NCBI RefSeq assembly: GCF_003597395.2
Contig: NC_133770.1
Span: 293,453,686 to 293,517,685, forward strand
Reading direction: 5' to 3'
Length of the DNA stretch: 64,000 bases
Origin: Chelonoidis abingdonii
Taxonomy: Eukaryota; Chordata; Testudines; Testudinidae
A model generated the notes under the pieces. The model searched no databases. It was not told the origin of the DNA and saw only the letters and a list, made by a program, of their open reading frames with translations. Made by a program: the position numbers and the translations under genes. Positions within the stretch are counted from its first letter, which is position 1; every line of letters begins with the position of its first letter. Positions 11,220 through 22,791 of this stretch are shown here, piece by piece.

Positions 11220-13620
11220 ATGGCGGAAACTGCCCCCACTGCCGCAGCCCCACTCCCGGCTGCGGCATCCCTCCCCGCTATTCCCTCCACCAGCTCTGCG
11301 GGTGTCCCTCCCCCGGCCCCCAGGGCGTATACCCAGGTGGCGGCGGCCCCCCCGCCTGCCGCTGCTCCTCCGACCGACCACCGCTTCCACTACCATCTAC
11401 AGCGGCCGGGGCCCCTTTCCCACCTTGACCAGGAAGCACGGCGTCCGTTGCCTCCTGGTGCCCGCCTCGCCCGCCCACGTGGAGACCTACGTGCGGGCGT
11501 TGGCGAGGGTGGTGGTGGGCCCACGGCCATCGTGGCGGCCTCCAAAATGTACGGGAAGGTGGTCTTCTTCCTCGCATCGGAGGCCGCCGCACAGGAGGCG
11601 GTAGAGACGGGCCTGCGGTGGGGGGCGTGTTCGTCCCCCTGGAGCCGTTGGAAGACCTGGGGGTCCGCTTGGTCCTGACCTCCGTCCCTCCTTCCTGCCC
11701 AATGCCGCCCTGTTGCCCGCCCTTTCTGCCCTGGGGCGCCCCATCTCCGTCATCAGCCCTCTCCCCTTGGGCTGCAAGGACCCCGCCCTCCGTCACGTCC
11801 TCTCGTTCCGCCGGCAAGTGCAGCTTCAACTGCCCGCGCGGCGCGTGGCGGGAGGCGCTCGAGGGGTCCTTTCTGGTCCCCTACCAGGGGGCCCACTACC
11901 GGGTGCATTATTCGACGGGGGAGGCCCGGTGCTACCTCTGCCGGGCGATGGGGCACGTCCGGAGGGATTGCCCCTTGGCCCAGCACGGAGGAGCGTCCGG
12001 GACCCCTGAGCCCGGCACGGTGCCGGCCCTGTCATCACCGGCACCCCTGGCTGCCCGGCACCCGAAGCTGCCCCTCCTCCTCCTTCTCGGTCCATCGCTG
12101 TGGAGGAGGGTGCAGCGGGATACCGCCGGGCGTGGGAGAGGGCTCGTCCCAGGGGGAATCTTCCCTCGCTTCTGCTGTCCCACCACTGCCTCCCGGAGTC
12201 CCTGAGCCATTGCCCTTGCCCCCCGATCCGACCCCTGTTAGCCAGCCCCCGGATGATGCCATGGAGGGCTGGTCTTTAGTGCAGGGGAAGCGGGGCAAGC
12301 GGAAGGCTCGAGCCTCGTACATCCTTCAGATTCGGAGGCCCCCCGGAAGAGCAGGAAGGGGGCACCGATGACGAGCCTTCCGCCTTGCCCCCTGATGACT
12401 CCCATTCTGTGGTGCCGGCTGGGGACATCGTGGCAGCACCGGAGGGTAACGCCGCCCCTCCTCCGGGGTCCCTTCCCGTGGAAGCCCCCAAGGGAGCCTC
12501 TCTCGCCCCCTTCCCACTCGAAGCCTCTGCGAGTGAGCGCCGAGTGGGTATCGCCTCGGGTGCTAGCGGGAGGGGCCTGGGGTGGTGGATGGTGATCTCC
12601 CTTCCATCTACGAGGAGATCGAGGCCCTGGGTCTGACCCCAGTCACGCAGGGGGAGGACGACCCTCTGCCAGCGGGCCTCGATCTGGGCGACCTCACCCC
12701 GGTCCCCCTGTCCCCGAGTTCCTTCCCCTGACCGCTGCTTCTGCTCCCACCTCTGAGGGTCCCTGGATTCTTCCATCGACCCGGCTGCGGGTGGCACCCT
12801 GTTGACGGCCGCCGAGCCCCTTGGGGGCGACGGCCAGTGCCCCGCTGCCGAGACCGGTTCCCAGGGGGTGTCCTTCTTGGGTGTGGAGGACCCGCCCTCC
12901 TTCCTAGGCGGGGACCCCATTGACGAACATCTATCTCTGGATGCCGAGGCTGCCACACGTGCCACAGTGGCTGCGCCCGGGCATCATTAGGGGTCCCCTT
13001 CCCACTTCCCAGATCCCTGAGCCTGGCCAGGAGGAGCCACCGTCCAGTGGCTCACCTATAGGGCTCAGGATCCTGCCTCTGCCCCCTTCCCAGATTCTCT
13101 CCCTGATCCCCCCCCCTACTCCTGTTAGCCCTGTCCTTGTCCCCCACCTCCTGTGATGCCAGTGCCGCCCCTGGGAATACCCCCAGGGTGCGGCTTCACT
13201 AGTTTTTTCCTTGTCCCGACCCACCAGGGGCTGCTGTTCTCCTTCCGCCACCCCTTGTTGAACCGGGGAGCGGGGCGGGTCGCGTGGCGTCGGCCCATCG
13301 GACGCCACGTCGGGGGTCTGCCCCCTGCCTGCCCGCCTCGGTGGGCCACGGGGCTGTGACGGGGGCCCACTGGGGGACAGTCATCGATCAGTGACCCCGC
13401 CCCCCCATGCGCTGAGGGAGGAGCTGCGGGAGTTCCTCGAGGACGTCCGTGGCTCCCGTAACAAAGTCCAGCTTGCGCTCCAGCGGTGGGGGATTTCCAT
13501 CAGGTCCTCCGGGCCGCGAGGGCCCTCATGGGGGAGGGTAAGAGGACCGGGAAGCAGGCCGCCGCGGCCTACCAGCGGGTCCGCCTCTTCCGTGACTCTT
13601 TACTCACCTATGGGTAGGTC
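11220..13620 (+). pseudogene. LINE ORF1 (nucleic-acid binding, CCHC knuckle), broken
   Basis: ORF1 proteins of L1/Tx1 elements coat the element RNA and help target-primed reverse transcription. The start at 11220 has a good context (ccATGG). An Ala/Pro-rich N-terminus is followed by a conserved segment (MYGKVVFFLASEAAAQEAVE, about 11547-11606) and a single CCHC zinc knuckle at 11930-11971 (CYLCRAMGHVRRDC, spacing C-x2-C-x4-H-x4-C). Next come a Lys/Arg-rich stretch (about 12259-12320) and a Pro/Ser/Glu-rich tail ending near 13616 (block LREFLEDVRGSRNKVQLALQ, about 13424-13483). The pieces fall in all three frames, so at least several frameshifts are present. It ends about 70 bases before ORF2. 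Confidence 0.72.
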
Positions 13621-13690
13621 ACGGATTGCTGCGCGGCCTGCCGGAGGCTGTGGGCGTGTCTGCTGGCGAGGATCCCCCCCAGCCCTCCTC

Positions 13691-16600
13691 ATGGCACCGA
13701 TCATCTTTGCCACATTAAACACCCGGGGCTGTAGGATGGGTCTCCGCAGGAACCAGGTGCTCTCCTACCTCCGGGAGGGGGGGTACTCTGTGATTTTCCT
13801 GCAGGAGACCCATACGGATCCGGCCGCTGAAGCTAGCTGGCGGCTGGAGTGGGGGAACGAGGCTACTTTAGCCACTTCTCGGTTTGCGCGGCTGGAGTGG
13901 CGACCCTGTTCTCCCCCGACCTACGGCCCGAGGTGCTGGGGTCGCTGAGGCTGTGCCGGCCGCCTGCTGCACCTCCGGGTCCGCATGGAGGGGGCTTGTG
14001 GTTAATCTCGTCAATGTTTATGCCCCGACATCGGGCCCGGAGAGGTTGCGTTTTTATCAGCAGGCGTCCGCCTTCCTCGGCTCCCTGGATCCTCGTGAGT
14101 GCCTGGTCCTGGGAGGGGACTTTAACACCACCCTCGAGGAACGGGACCGCTCGGGGACCGAGCAGTGCCCGGCCGCCGCGGACGTCCTCCGGGAGATTGT
14201 CGAACGCCACTCCCTGGTGGACGTCTGGCGCGACCACCACCCGACGACGTTTCTCGACGTTCACCTTCGTCCGGGTGGAGGCCCATCGGTCGCGCCACTC
14301 CGGCTGGACCGCATTTATCTGTCACGTTTCCACCTTTTACGGGCCCACTCCTCCGGCGTTCGGCCGGCCCCTTTTCGGATCACCATCTTGCCACCGTGAC
14401 AGCCTCTCTCTGCGCGGAGAGGCCGGGGCCGGCCTATTGGCACTTTAATAATAGTTTGCTGGAGGATGCGGGCTTCGTGGCGTCCTTCCGGGAGTTCTGG
14501 CTGGCCTGGCGAGGGCAGAGGCGCGCCTTTCCTCGGCGCGGCGGTGGTGGGGATCTGGGGAAGGTGCGCGCCCGGCTCTTCTGCCGTGACTACACCCGGG
14601 GCGCCAGCCGGCGGAGGGATGCGGCCATAGAGCAGCTGGAGCGGGAGGTCTTGGAGCTGGAGAGGCGTCTGGCCGCCAGCCCCGAGGATCCATCCCTCTG
14701 CGGAGCGTGCCGGGAGAAGCGGGAGGAGCTCCGGGCCCTCGAAGACCATCGGGCCCGGGGTGCTTTTGTTCGATCCCGCATCCACCTCCTTCGGGAGATG
14801 GACCGCGGCTCCCGCTTCTTCTACGCCCTGGAGAAAAGGAGGGGGGCCAAGAAGCACGTCACCTGCCTCCTGGCGGAGGACGGCACCCCCTCACGGACCC
14901 GGCGGAGATGTGCGGGGAGGGCCAGGGCCTTCTACGCGGCCCTTTTCTCCCCGATCCGACCGATCCTAACGCTTGCAGAGTGCTCTGGGACGGGCTCCCG
15001 ACGGTCGGCACGGGCGACCGGGACCGGCTAGAGCTGCCTCTCACTCTGGCCGAGTTCTCGGAAGCCCTCCGTCGCATGCCCACCAATAAATCTCCGGGCA
15101 TGGACGGGCTGACCGTGGAGTTCTACCGCGTGTTCTGGGACGTTCTCGGCCCAGACCTGGTCACCGTCTGGGCGAGTCTTTGCAGAGCGGGGTCCTCCCT
15201 CTCTCGTGCAGGCGAGCCGTGCTCGCCTTATTGCCGAAGAGGGGGGACCTCCGCGACTTACGGAATTGGCGTCCCATCTCGCTCCTCAGCACGGACTACA
15301 AAATCATTGCAAAGGCCATCTCGCTGCGTCTAGGGTCCGTGCTGGCGGACGTGGTCCATCCAGACCAGACCTACACCGTCCCGGGCCGCACATCTTTGAT
15401 AACTTGTATCTGGTCCGGGACCTTCTGGAATTAGGGTGTAGGGATGGTCTGTCGTTCGCCCTCTTGTCCCTGGATCAGGAGAAGGCGTTCGACAGGATGG
15501 ATCACGGTATATCTCCTGGGTACTCTGCGAGCGTTCGGCTTCGGACCCCGTTTTGTGGGTTTTCTCCAGGTGCTGTACGCTTCTGCGGAGTGTCTGGTCA
15601 GGCTCAACTGGACCCTGACCGAGCCGGTCAGCTTCGGGGCGGGGAGTGCGGCAGGGGTGCCCCCTCTCGGGCCAGCTGTACGCTCTGGCGATCGAGCCCT
15701 TCCTCTGTCTCCTCCGCGAGAGGTTGACGGGGTGGTGCTTCGGGAGCCGGAGCTGCGGCTGGTCCTGTCGGCGTACGCTGACGATGTGCTCCTCGTGGTC
15801 CAGGACCCGGGCGACTTGGTGCGGGTGGAGGCTTGCCAGGCTGTGTACTCGGCGGCCTCCTCCGCCCGGGTTAACTGGGTCAAGAGCTCTGGCCTGGTGG
15901 TCGGGGACGGGTGGCAGGCGAGCTCCCTCCCACCCGCGCTTCAGGCCATCCGTGGAGCGCGGGTCCGCTGCTCTATCTCGGCGTTTACCTTTCTGCCACG
16001 CATCCGTCTCCGCCGGAGAACTGGCACGGTTTGGAGGGCAGGGTGACGGAGCGGCTCCGGAAATGGACGGACTACTCCGGTGCCTCTCCCTTCGGGGGAG
16101 GGCACTGGTGCTTAATCAACTGGTCCTGTCCATGCTCTGGTACCGGCTCAACACCTGGTCCCGGCCCCGGATTTCCTGGCCAACCTCCGGACGACGATTC
16201 TGGAGTTCTTTTGGCCAGGGACGCACTGGGTCTCTGCAGGGGTCCTCCACCTGCCCCTGGAGGAGGGGGGGGCAGGGCCTGAAGTGCCTACGCACTCAGG
16301 TCCGTGTCTTCCGCCTCCAGGCCCTGCAGAGGCTCCTGTATGGTGCAGGTAGTCCGGCGTGGAGCGTACTGGCGCACGCCTTCCTCCGCCGCTTCCGAGG
16401 GCTCCGATACGACCGGCAGCTCTTTTACCTCCATCCGAGAGGTCTTCCGCGAGACCTCTCCGGGCTGCCGGTCTTCTACCAAGACCTCCTCCGGACCTGG
16501 AAGCTCTTTTCAACGACCAGGTCCGTGGCGGCCACCGTGGGGGCCGACCTCCTCGCGGAGCCCCTGCTACACAATCCCCAGCTTCGTGTGCAGGTGGCGG

Positions 16601-17601
16601 AGTCCCCCGCGGTGCGCCAGAGGCTGGTCTTGGCGGGAGTCACCAGGGTCGGAGACCTCCTGGACTACGACCGAGCGTATCGTCTCTTCCCCAACGTGGT
16701 CAGAGACAGGATTGTTCAATCTGCCAATATGCAATGACGCAGCATCCAAATATCCATCCGTCATGCACCCACTTCTGGCAGAAGCAGAGGCTAGGGACAC
16801 ATCTGTCCTCTTGGCTAAGGCCCAGCTTTCTGCCTTACTGTTGGAGATCGCAAATCCGCCTACTCCTCCAGGAATTTATCTGTTTTAGCCTCGACACTTT
16901 CATTGCACAGTCGGCGCATGATCTGCAGCCAGTTTGCTGTTTCAGACCGCATCCATGGAAACATCTGTACACACTCGGGCTTCCACACCCTTTCACTACT
17001 CACCCTCGCGCCCACCGCCCGTCACAAAATGCGGGATCTTCTGCACTTCTCGACGGGTGAGAAGCCCGGTGGGCTCAACTTGTACTCTGCAACTGGTCCT
17101 GAGGCCGACGGGGATGTCAGTTGGGCCAGCTCCTTCAATGGGCCGGAGCATGGGCTGTACTTGGCGCGGTTTCACCACCTGTCCCCAACACCTGCCTTTT
17201 TGTGTGAGAAGGAGCCCTTGGTGCACATTTATTTGGAGTGCGCCAGTTGCAAGCCCCTGTCCGGCTCCTCTTGAATATCTCTTGCATTTCTGGTTTGCAC
17301 TTTCCCTCACCTGTTATGCTACCGCACTCCCCATCGTAGCCCCACGATGTCGCGGATTCTTCTCACCTCCTCTTGCCCTGGCCAACTAGCCATCTACAGC
17401 ACCAGGGAGAAGGCTTGGCCTGACGGGATTTCCTGCGACTGTGGGGCCTATTTCCGTTCCTCCGTCTGTTCACCTGCATCCGGCGAGTTCCCTGGGTGGT
17501 GTCCACTGGCTCCCTTGAGCTTTGAGGAGCAGTGGGCGTTGTCACTGGGGGGGGTTCTCTGCTCGGTGTCCCCATCAGGTTCCCTTAGTTTAGCCCTATG
17601 A
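13691..17601 (+). pseudogene. LINE ORF2: AP endonuclease plus reverse transcriptase, broken
   Basis: ORF2 would nick target DNA and copy the RNA in place. The N-terminus (ATLNTRG, LQETHTD) and LGGDFNTT (about 14108-14131) are apurinic-type endonuclease motifs. The reverse transcriptase follows: NKSPGMDGL (about 15085), NWRPISLLSTDYKIIAKA (about 15265), motif A LDQEKAFD (about 15470), motif B QGCPLSGQLYAL (about 15650) and the catalytic YADD at 15774-15785. A C-terminal zinc region (HIYLEC near 17228; CDCGAYF near 17430) ends at the stop at 17601. The order and ~1,300-residue span fit an L1/Tx1 ORF2. The frame changes at least ten times, so no enzyme can be made. In the C-terminal knuckle the first cysteine of the usual pair appears lost. 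Confidence 0.85.
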
Positions 17602-17704
17602 CCTCACTCCCGATCCTTTTTTTTCATTAGTTGTCCCGCGTAATTGCTTGGTGTCCCAGACCTGTGGATCCTCCCCTTAGGCTGGGGGGAGGTCCTTTAG
17701 AAGT

Positions 17705-17723
17705 GGGCGGGCTTTGCCCGCCC
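17705..17723 (+). other. Perfect stem-loop in the LINE 3' UTR
   Basis: GGGCGGGC, TTT, GCCCGCCC: an 8-bp stem with a 3-base loop, about 60 bases before the 3' end of the element. In several LINE clades a 3' UTR stem-loop is recognised by the reverse transcriptase; that role is inferred here. Confidence 0.7.
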
Positions 17724-17783
17724 TCCCCCGCTGGATGCCAATAGGACCAGACTCCTGTATCCCACTGCTCTGGGTCTGTCATA

Positions 17784-17796
17784 ATATATATATATA
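17784..17796. repeat. (TA)n microsatellite at the 3' border of the LINE
   Basis: Alternating A/T follows the conserved 3' phrase ctctgggtctgtc. Together with the (TA)n at 9149 it brackets the LINE. It may be the target, the duplicated target site or the element's own tail. Confidence 0.8.
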
Positions 17797-18798
17797 AAAA
17801 TAGTTCTGTTTTCAGTAAACAAAACATTTTTATAACCATTTTCATAATGTTTTTAATAAAAAATAGAGGAAAAGGCATAAGATTTTTCATGAAACGCTGA
17901 AAATGTCAACAATATTTTTAAGACCATTTTTTGTTTGGAAAATATCAAGGAGTTGAACAGACAAGTGCAAGGTGTTGAACAGGCAAGACCAGGCATTGTA
18001 CTGACTAAAGAAAACCTTTTACTACCAGTTTCCTTTATATAAAATCTGTCCAGGTTATCATCTCAATCTTCCAAATCTTATTGTGACATGGGCCGTGGCA
18101 AGGACAAGGAGAGAAGAAACTTTGAATTCAACCTTGTGACACTAGAGGAGCATCAATCATGATAGGATTTCTTTTTGGCTATTGCTCTTGGCACTTGAGA
18201 ATCTATTGCAGGCATTAAGGTTGGTTTTGATTTGGTTTTGCCATTGCAAGGACAAACAATGACTAGGAATGTAATTCTGCTGACAAAACTTTAGTCCTTC
18301 CTCTTAGAATTCCACTGGAGTTTGGCATATTTTGCTTATTTCAATATCCTAAATTAGTCCTGAGACAGCATCTTAGCAGTACACATAGGAAAGGCACTTA
18401 GTAGCAAGCCTGGTGAAACTAGTCATGCATAAATTATGGTACAGCTTCTCTTCATATACCATATGGCTATTCAGTGGATGTAATTTGTTACATGACTGTA
18501 TTTGTGCAATTAAAAAATAAACAAAACCATTTACATTCTACCTTCATCCACTCACCTAATAGTAGTGAATTCCATCAAGTGTGTAAAGTTTACAATCCTT
18601 GGTGACTTCTAGCAAATTCCTGTAGGATGTGTGTTCATGTCACAAAAACTGTTTCCACAACGAGCATTACCATATCACTTCCTTGATTGTGTCAGGTAGG
18701 TTGGACTCCAGAATGTAAGTTTGTGTAGGGGGTTGTATTTGTTTTCAAGATCCATTTTTCCTTGATAGCTTTTAGCCGATTCGTTAAGAGGATGTGAA
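17797..18798. other. AT-rich apparently unique sequence
   Basis: I recognised no gene, RNA or transposon in this kilobase. Open frames are short and composition is AT-rich. Confidence 0.5.
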
Positions 18799-19179
18799 GG
18801 CCATGTCTACACTAGAAAGTTGTAATGGCAGAAGTTCTGCTGGGATTCTGAAGCCGACATAGCACTTTTAGCCAAGTGTGCTCAGATTTGGCTACCTTTG
18901 TCTCTTTAAGCTGTGTCCTCACAGCAACAGGTTGTAGTGGCAAAAGATGTGAGACATTGTGGGACGGCATCCAACCCTGTGTGTACCATGCCATTGTCTA
19001 ATGTGCTACCTTGTGGGAATTTTTAGTAGTGTATGGTGGGGCTGCCACTATGTATTGTGGGATACCATCATTGCTCTCACGTAACTATGGGAGTTTGGGG
19101 TCAAATTCCCATAACTCCCTTTGTTCCATCCCATAATCTACTCCTTTTCACTCTGTTTTTCTTTCTCACCACCATCCAG

Positions 19180-20270
19180 AAACATGGATGCTGTGCCTTT
19201 TTAAGTTTGGGGCAAGGCATTCTTTTGTATTTTGTATCACAGTGGCAGTACTGAGGATGGCTGCGAGAGAGAAAGAGAGAGAGAGAGAGAGAATGAACAG
19301 CTAGAATACCTTCAGGTATTTGCTGACCAACTGTAGAGGATGGAGAAGTGGTTTGGGGCCTGTACTATGAGCATAGAGTGCTGAGATTGGGTCAGGATGC
19401 AAACCTGCAATGACGGCATTGGCTCCAGAACTTTCAGATGTGGAAGGCTGCATGCCTGAAGTTGAGTGATGAACTCACCTCAACCCTGGAGTGCACAGAC
19501 ACACCAAGATGAGAGCTGCTCTGGCAGTAGAGAAGTAGGTAGCAATAGCTGTCTGTAAGCTTGCCATCCCAGATTGCAATTAAGTATGACTGGCTGCACA
19601 GGATTGTCACTCTTGGTAAAATACAGGAAGTAGTAATTGAATTTGATGTGATGGACTTCCCTAACTGTGGTGGCGCAATAGATTGGATCCATATCCCAAT
19701 TCTGCCCCTCCCCCGGCTTTGCCTCTGCGCATATAAACAGAAAGTGGTATTGTTGAAAGTGATATAGTTATGCAAACATTGATAAGTCACTGTGGATGCT
19801 TTACTGACATTAACTTTGGCTGGTCAGGGAAGGTCCATGATGCTCATTTCTATCCAGGACTTTTTGAAAAGCTGAGAATAGGGATATTTTTCCTGGACTG
19901 ACATTAATGAGGTTGTGAAGACAATTGTGGTTCTCAGAGACCCAGCCTACATTTTGATTCCCTGGCTAATGAAGCCATTCATGGGGCACCTGGACAGCAG
20001 TAGTGACAGATTTCACTGTCGCCCTAGCTAGTGCAGGATGGTTGTGGAATGGCCTTTGGAATATTGAAGGGCATGTGGAGAGGTATCATGACAAGGCTGG
20101 ATCTTAGTGAGGAAAATACTGTTACTGCTGCCTGTTGTATATTGCAGAACAGCTGCAAAGCCAAGGGTGACATGTGACTGTCAGGGTGGAGGGGTGAAGT
20201 GGAGAGACTATCTGCTGATCTCAAGCAGCCAGAGATGAGGCCAGTTACTATTGTCACTGCAGGTGATGTA
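19180..20270 (+). pseudogene. Harbinger transposase (HARBI1-like DDE nuclease), broken
   Basis: HARBI1-type transposases cut DNA with a DDE catalytic triad. Translating across frames gives family phrases: FPNCGGAIDWIHIPI (about 19658-19702, first catalytic Asp in AIDW), VDAFTDINFGWSGKVHDAHF (about 19793-19852, next Asp region), and GMAFGILKGMW (about 20047-20080) before a region like LSEENTVTAACCILQN. The usual Gly-Thr-His after the first Asp has become Trp-Ile-His. Stop codons and frameshifts occur throughout, and the N-terminal helix-turn-helix portion is hardly readable. A (GA)n run interrupts the upstream part. The gene is long dead and resembles neither the hAT relic nor a host HARBI1 exon. 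Confidence 0.75.
19265..19292. repeat. (GA)n microsatellite
   Basis: A nearly pure GA run with one AAA interruption, within the Harbinger relic. Confidence 0.9.
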
Positions 20271-20289
20271 CATTTTAAGGAAGCTTTAA

Positions 20290-20847
20290 GAGCACACTTT
20301 GCTAGGATGCACTAGCAAGCCAGTGTGTTACTTTTATGTTAGTGCACTATGGCACTTTCTCGGGGTGCTCAGGAGTGCCCTGCCTGCAGTGTCAAGGAGT
20401 CTTGTGGTAGCTGGATGTCAGCTCCCTGACACTGCCAGCCCGTCAGTCACGCAAACACTCTCTTCATGGCTCTACCAGGCCCTACTTTCCTTTGCAAGTT
20501 AACACTTGGTGTATCCCAGTCCTCAGACTCCTTTGAAGAGTCCTTCAGTATATCCAGGCCACATCAGTGGACACTCACAGTAATTACCAGGTAAGCTGTC
20601 CCCAAAGAGACAGTGTACACACTGCTTGACTGGCACATTCAGGATAAGGTCCTTTTTAACAACACATCACTGTAATCTACTTATATTGAAAACAAACATA
20701 AATTTATTAATAAAGGTTAAGATTTATGAGATAATGAGCAAGGATAATAAGGTTACAAATAAAACAAAAGGTATAAAATGTTTCTCTTAGTCTAAACTTA
20801 ACTATGACAGGCTAAAACCCTCATCTAAAGCAACCAGAAAGGACCTT
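20290..20847. mobile_element. LTR-like insertion inside the Harbinger element (tentative)
   Basis: The segment contains ggggtgctcaggagtgccctg and an AT-rich stretch (20690-20790) with TTTATTAATAAA, resembling other reversed turtle LTR sequences in this window. It sits between the transposase relic and a CR1 piece. No clean ends or duplication were found. Confidence 0.35.
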
Positions 20848-21120
20848 TATGATCATCTAGTTTGACATCCTGTATAACACAGGCCATAGAATTTCACCAG
20901 AAGAATTCCTAGAGTATATCTTTTAGAAAAACATCCAGTCTTGATTTAAAAATTGTTAGAGATGGACAAATCATCACAACCCTTGGTAAATTGTTCCAAT
21001 GGTTAATTATTCTTCCTGTACCATTAAAAATTTATTCCTTATTTCCAGTCTGAATTTGTTTAGCTTCAACTTGCAGCCATTTGATTGTGTTATACCTTTC
21101 TTTCTAGATTGTGAAGAGCC
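20848..21120 (-). mobile_element. CR1 LINE fragment, reversed
   Basis: The phrases gatcatctagtttgacatcctg, cacaggccatagaa and ccttggtaaattgttccaatgg are the reversed 3' region of a widespread turtle CR1 subfamily. It is non-coding here and was recognised from memory. Confidence 0.75.
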
Positions 21121-21859
21121 TGTGATGGGTTTAGTCACAGAGACACCCTTGGGACAGTCACCTGATGTGCTGAGACTATCCCTGAGCCCCAATCTGCCAG
21201 CTTGGGACTTCAGAACCCTGTCTTATTGAGCCAGATACGCTAACCTGCTGCAACACAGACCCAGGGTCTGAACCATGTCCCCAAAGCTGCAGACTTAACT
21301 GAAAACAGCTTAGCAAGTACTCCTGTCTCCAGCACCTAGACAAAAATGGGATCCAAACCCCAAATAAATCCGTTTTACTCTGTATAAAGCTTATACCGGG
21401 TAAACTCATAAATTTTCCACCCTCTATAACACTGATAGAGAGACATACACAGCTGTTTGCTCCCCAGGTATGGGTGGACTTGCAAATATGGGCTGCTAGA
21501 AAGAAAAGAGAGATTTTCAAAACATGCTGGAGATTTTAAACAGGTGTGTTGGGGGGCGGAGAAGACATCCGGTCACTGTGACATCTAGGGAGCAGAGTTC
21601 AGAAATTTGACCAGAGCTATAACTGCTGCAGGAACCACTGCAACATGGACTTGTTGCTGGAGGACTGGTTGTGCTGGTACAAGAGCTCCTGCATCCAAAA
21701 ACATTGTGACAGTAGAACTTTACCACTAGAAGGTTTATGTCGCTTGGGAAACTGGTTCACCAGAAAGATTTCAGGGTTTTGTTGGCAGGACTCAAAATAG
21801 GCAGTGCTGACAGAAGTTAAATTTTGGTGGTAAAACTTTATAGCGTAGACCAGACCTAA

Positions 21860-22411
21860 CTCTCTACAGATTTTATAGAGCCATAGTAAATCCTATCTGT
21901 TTTTTCTAGGATATCTCTCACCCTAGTATATTTATAATATTCTTACACCCAGTGAAGTGTATCATCCAAAAAAATCACCACACTAATGTAGCAGTTAAAA
22001 GACTTCAGCTAAATACAGTGCAATATCAAAACTCACCTCAAAACTTTTGAATAATGTGATAAATTTTAGCATCCCTTTATCGACTGTTGCCTCACCACCA
22101 GACTTTTTTCACTGCTTTAGCTTATCAACTTTGCTAGATATTCGAATTAATTATGAATGAAGTAATTGGAATTTGCTGGCAGTTCATTTGATATGTTCCA
22201 TTTTTCCACATTTAACATTCCACTTGAAATAATACTTAGCATTAGATTAAATCTCTATTGATCTAACTTTAATGAGTTCACCACTGTGATCAGCAGTTCA
22301 TTTTCTTGTACCAGAGTAAAAAAAAAAAGTGTTTTTTTTCTTTTTTAATTATTAACAGAAACTCTTCTGCAGAACTCAGAAGGTTCTGGATATTGGCAGC
22401 ATCACCTATTA
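21860..22411. other. AT-rich apparently unique sequence
   Basis: No feature recognised. Contains short A and T runs (about 22317-22345). Confidence 0.5.
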
Positions 22412-22791
22412 CTAGGGTTCCGTGTCTGTCACAGAGGTCATAGAAAGCCATGGAATGCATGACTTTCCGCAATTTCTGTGACTTCTGCAGCTGGTGCAGC
22501 TGGTGCCACAGGCCCTCTCCCACGACCAGTGCCCTCCCCCGCCCCACTCCCAGCAGTGGTCCTGGGGCAGTTGGAGGAACCGTTGCTTAGTGGCCCCCAG
22601 CAGCTGGTGCTGCTGGCCCTGTCCCCTCCCGAGCAGTGGCCCCACAGGGTACCCCCTGAAACAGTCCCCCCCCACGATTTAGTTGGGTATTTATAAGTCA
22701 TGGACAGGTCCCAGGCCATGGATTTTTGTTTAATGCCTGTGACCTGTCCATGACTTGTACTAAAAATACCCATGATTAAATCATAGCCTTA
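22412..22791 (-). mobile_element. TA-flanked MITE, family A copy 1
   Basis: The right end GATTAAATCATAGCCT is followed by TA. The left end is a diverged inverted copy preceded by TA (22413-22414). Between them lie palindromic phrases on 'gtcacagaggtca/tgacctgtcc' and a GC-rich core. It shares ends with 38045-38532 and 25712-26117. The TA flank suggests a Tc1/mariner-type duplication, though a Harbinger-type target cannot be excluded. Confidence 0.6.

Larger units (their letters stand above)
9171..17780 (+). mobile_element. Nearly full-length Tx1-like (L1-group) non-LTR retrotransposon
   Basis: An 8.6-kb, strongly GC-rich element in AT-rich surroundings. It has a long 5' region, an ORF1 with a zinc knuckle, an ORF2 with endonuclease and reverse transcriptase, and a short 3' UTR with a hairpin. 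(TA)n tracts flank both ends. Tx1-like elements are known for insertion preferences, some into microsatellites, so (TA)n could be the target. Both ORFs carry many frameshifts, so the copy is dead. The start at 9171 (gtgacaaag) is inferred from the (TA)n border and homology to the 8404 module. Other L1-group clades cannot be excluded without a phylogeny. Confidence 0.8.
18799..21856 (+). mobile_element. PIF/Harbinger DNA transposon, decayed, with later insertions
   Basis: Imperfect inverted ends are visible: left GGCCATGTCTACACTAGAAAG, and right, read in reverse, GGTCTGGTCTACGCTATAAAG. Flanking trinucleotides are GAA (18796-18798) and TAA (21857-21859), compatible with an original TAA duplication typical of Harbingers after one mutation. 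A transposase relic lies at about 19180-20270 on the plus strand. LTR-like and CR1 sequence between 20290 and 21120 appears to have been inserted later. The transposase is well supported; the exact ends are less sure. Confidence 0.6.

Noticed and set aside
9750..13370. Many long overlapping open frames on both strands in the GC-rich stretch
   Set aside because: They are compositional: GC-rich sequence has few stops. Only the frames carrying ORF1 motifs (zinc knuckle, conserved blocks) match a known family.
19658..20080. A functional host HARBI1 gene
   Set aside because: Stops and frameshifts throughout, with transposon ends around it.
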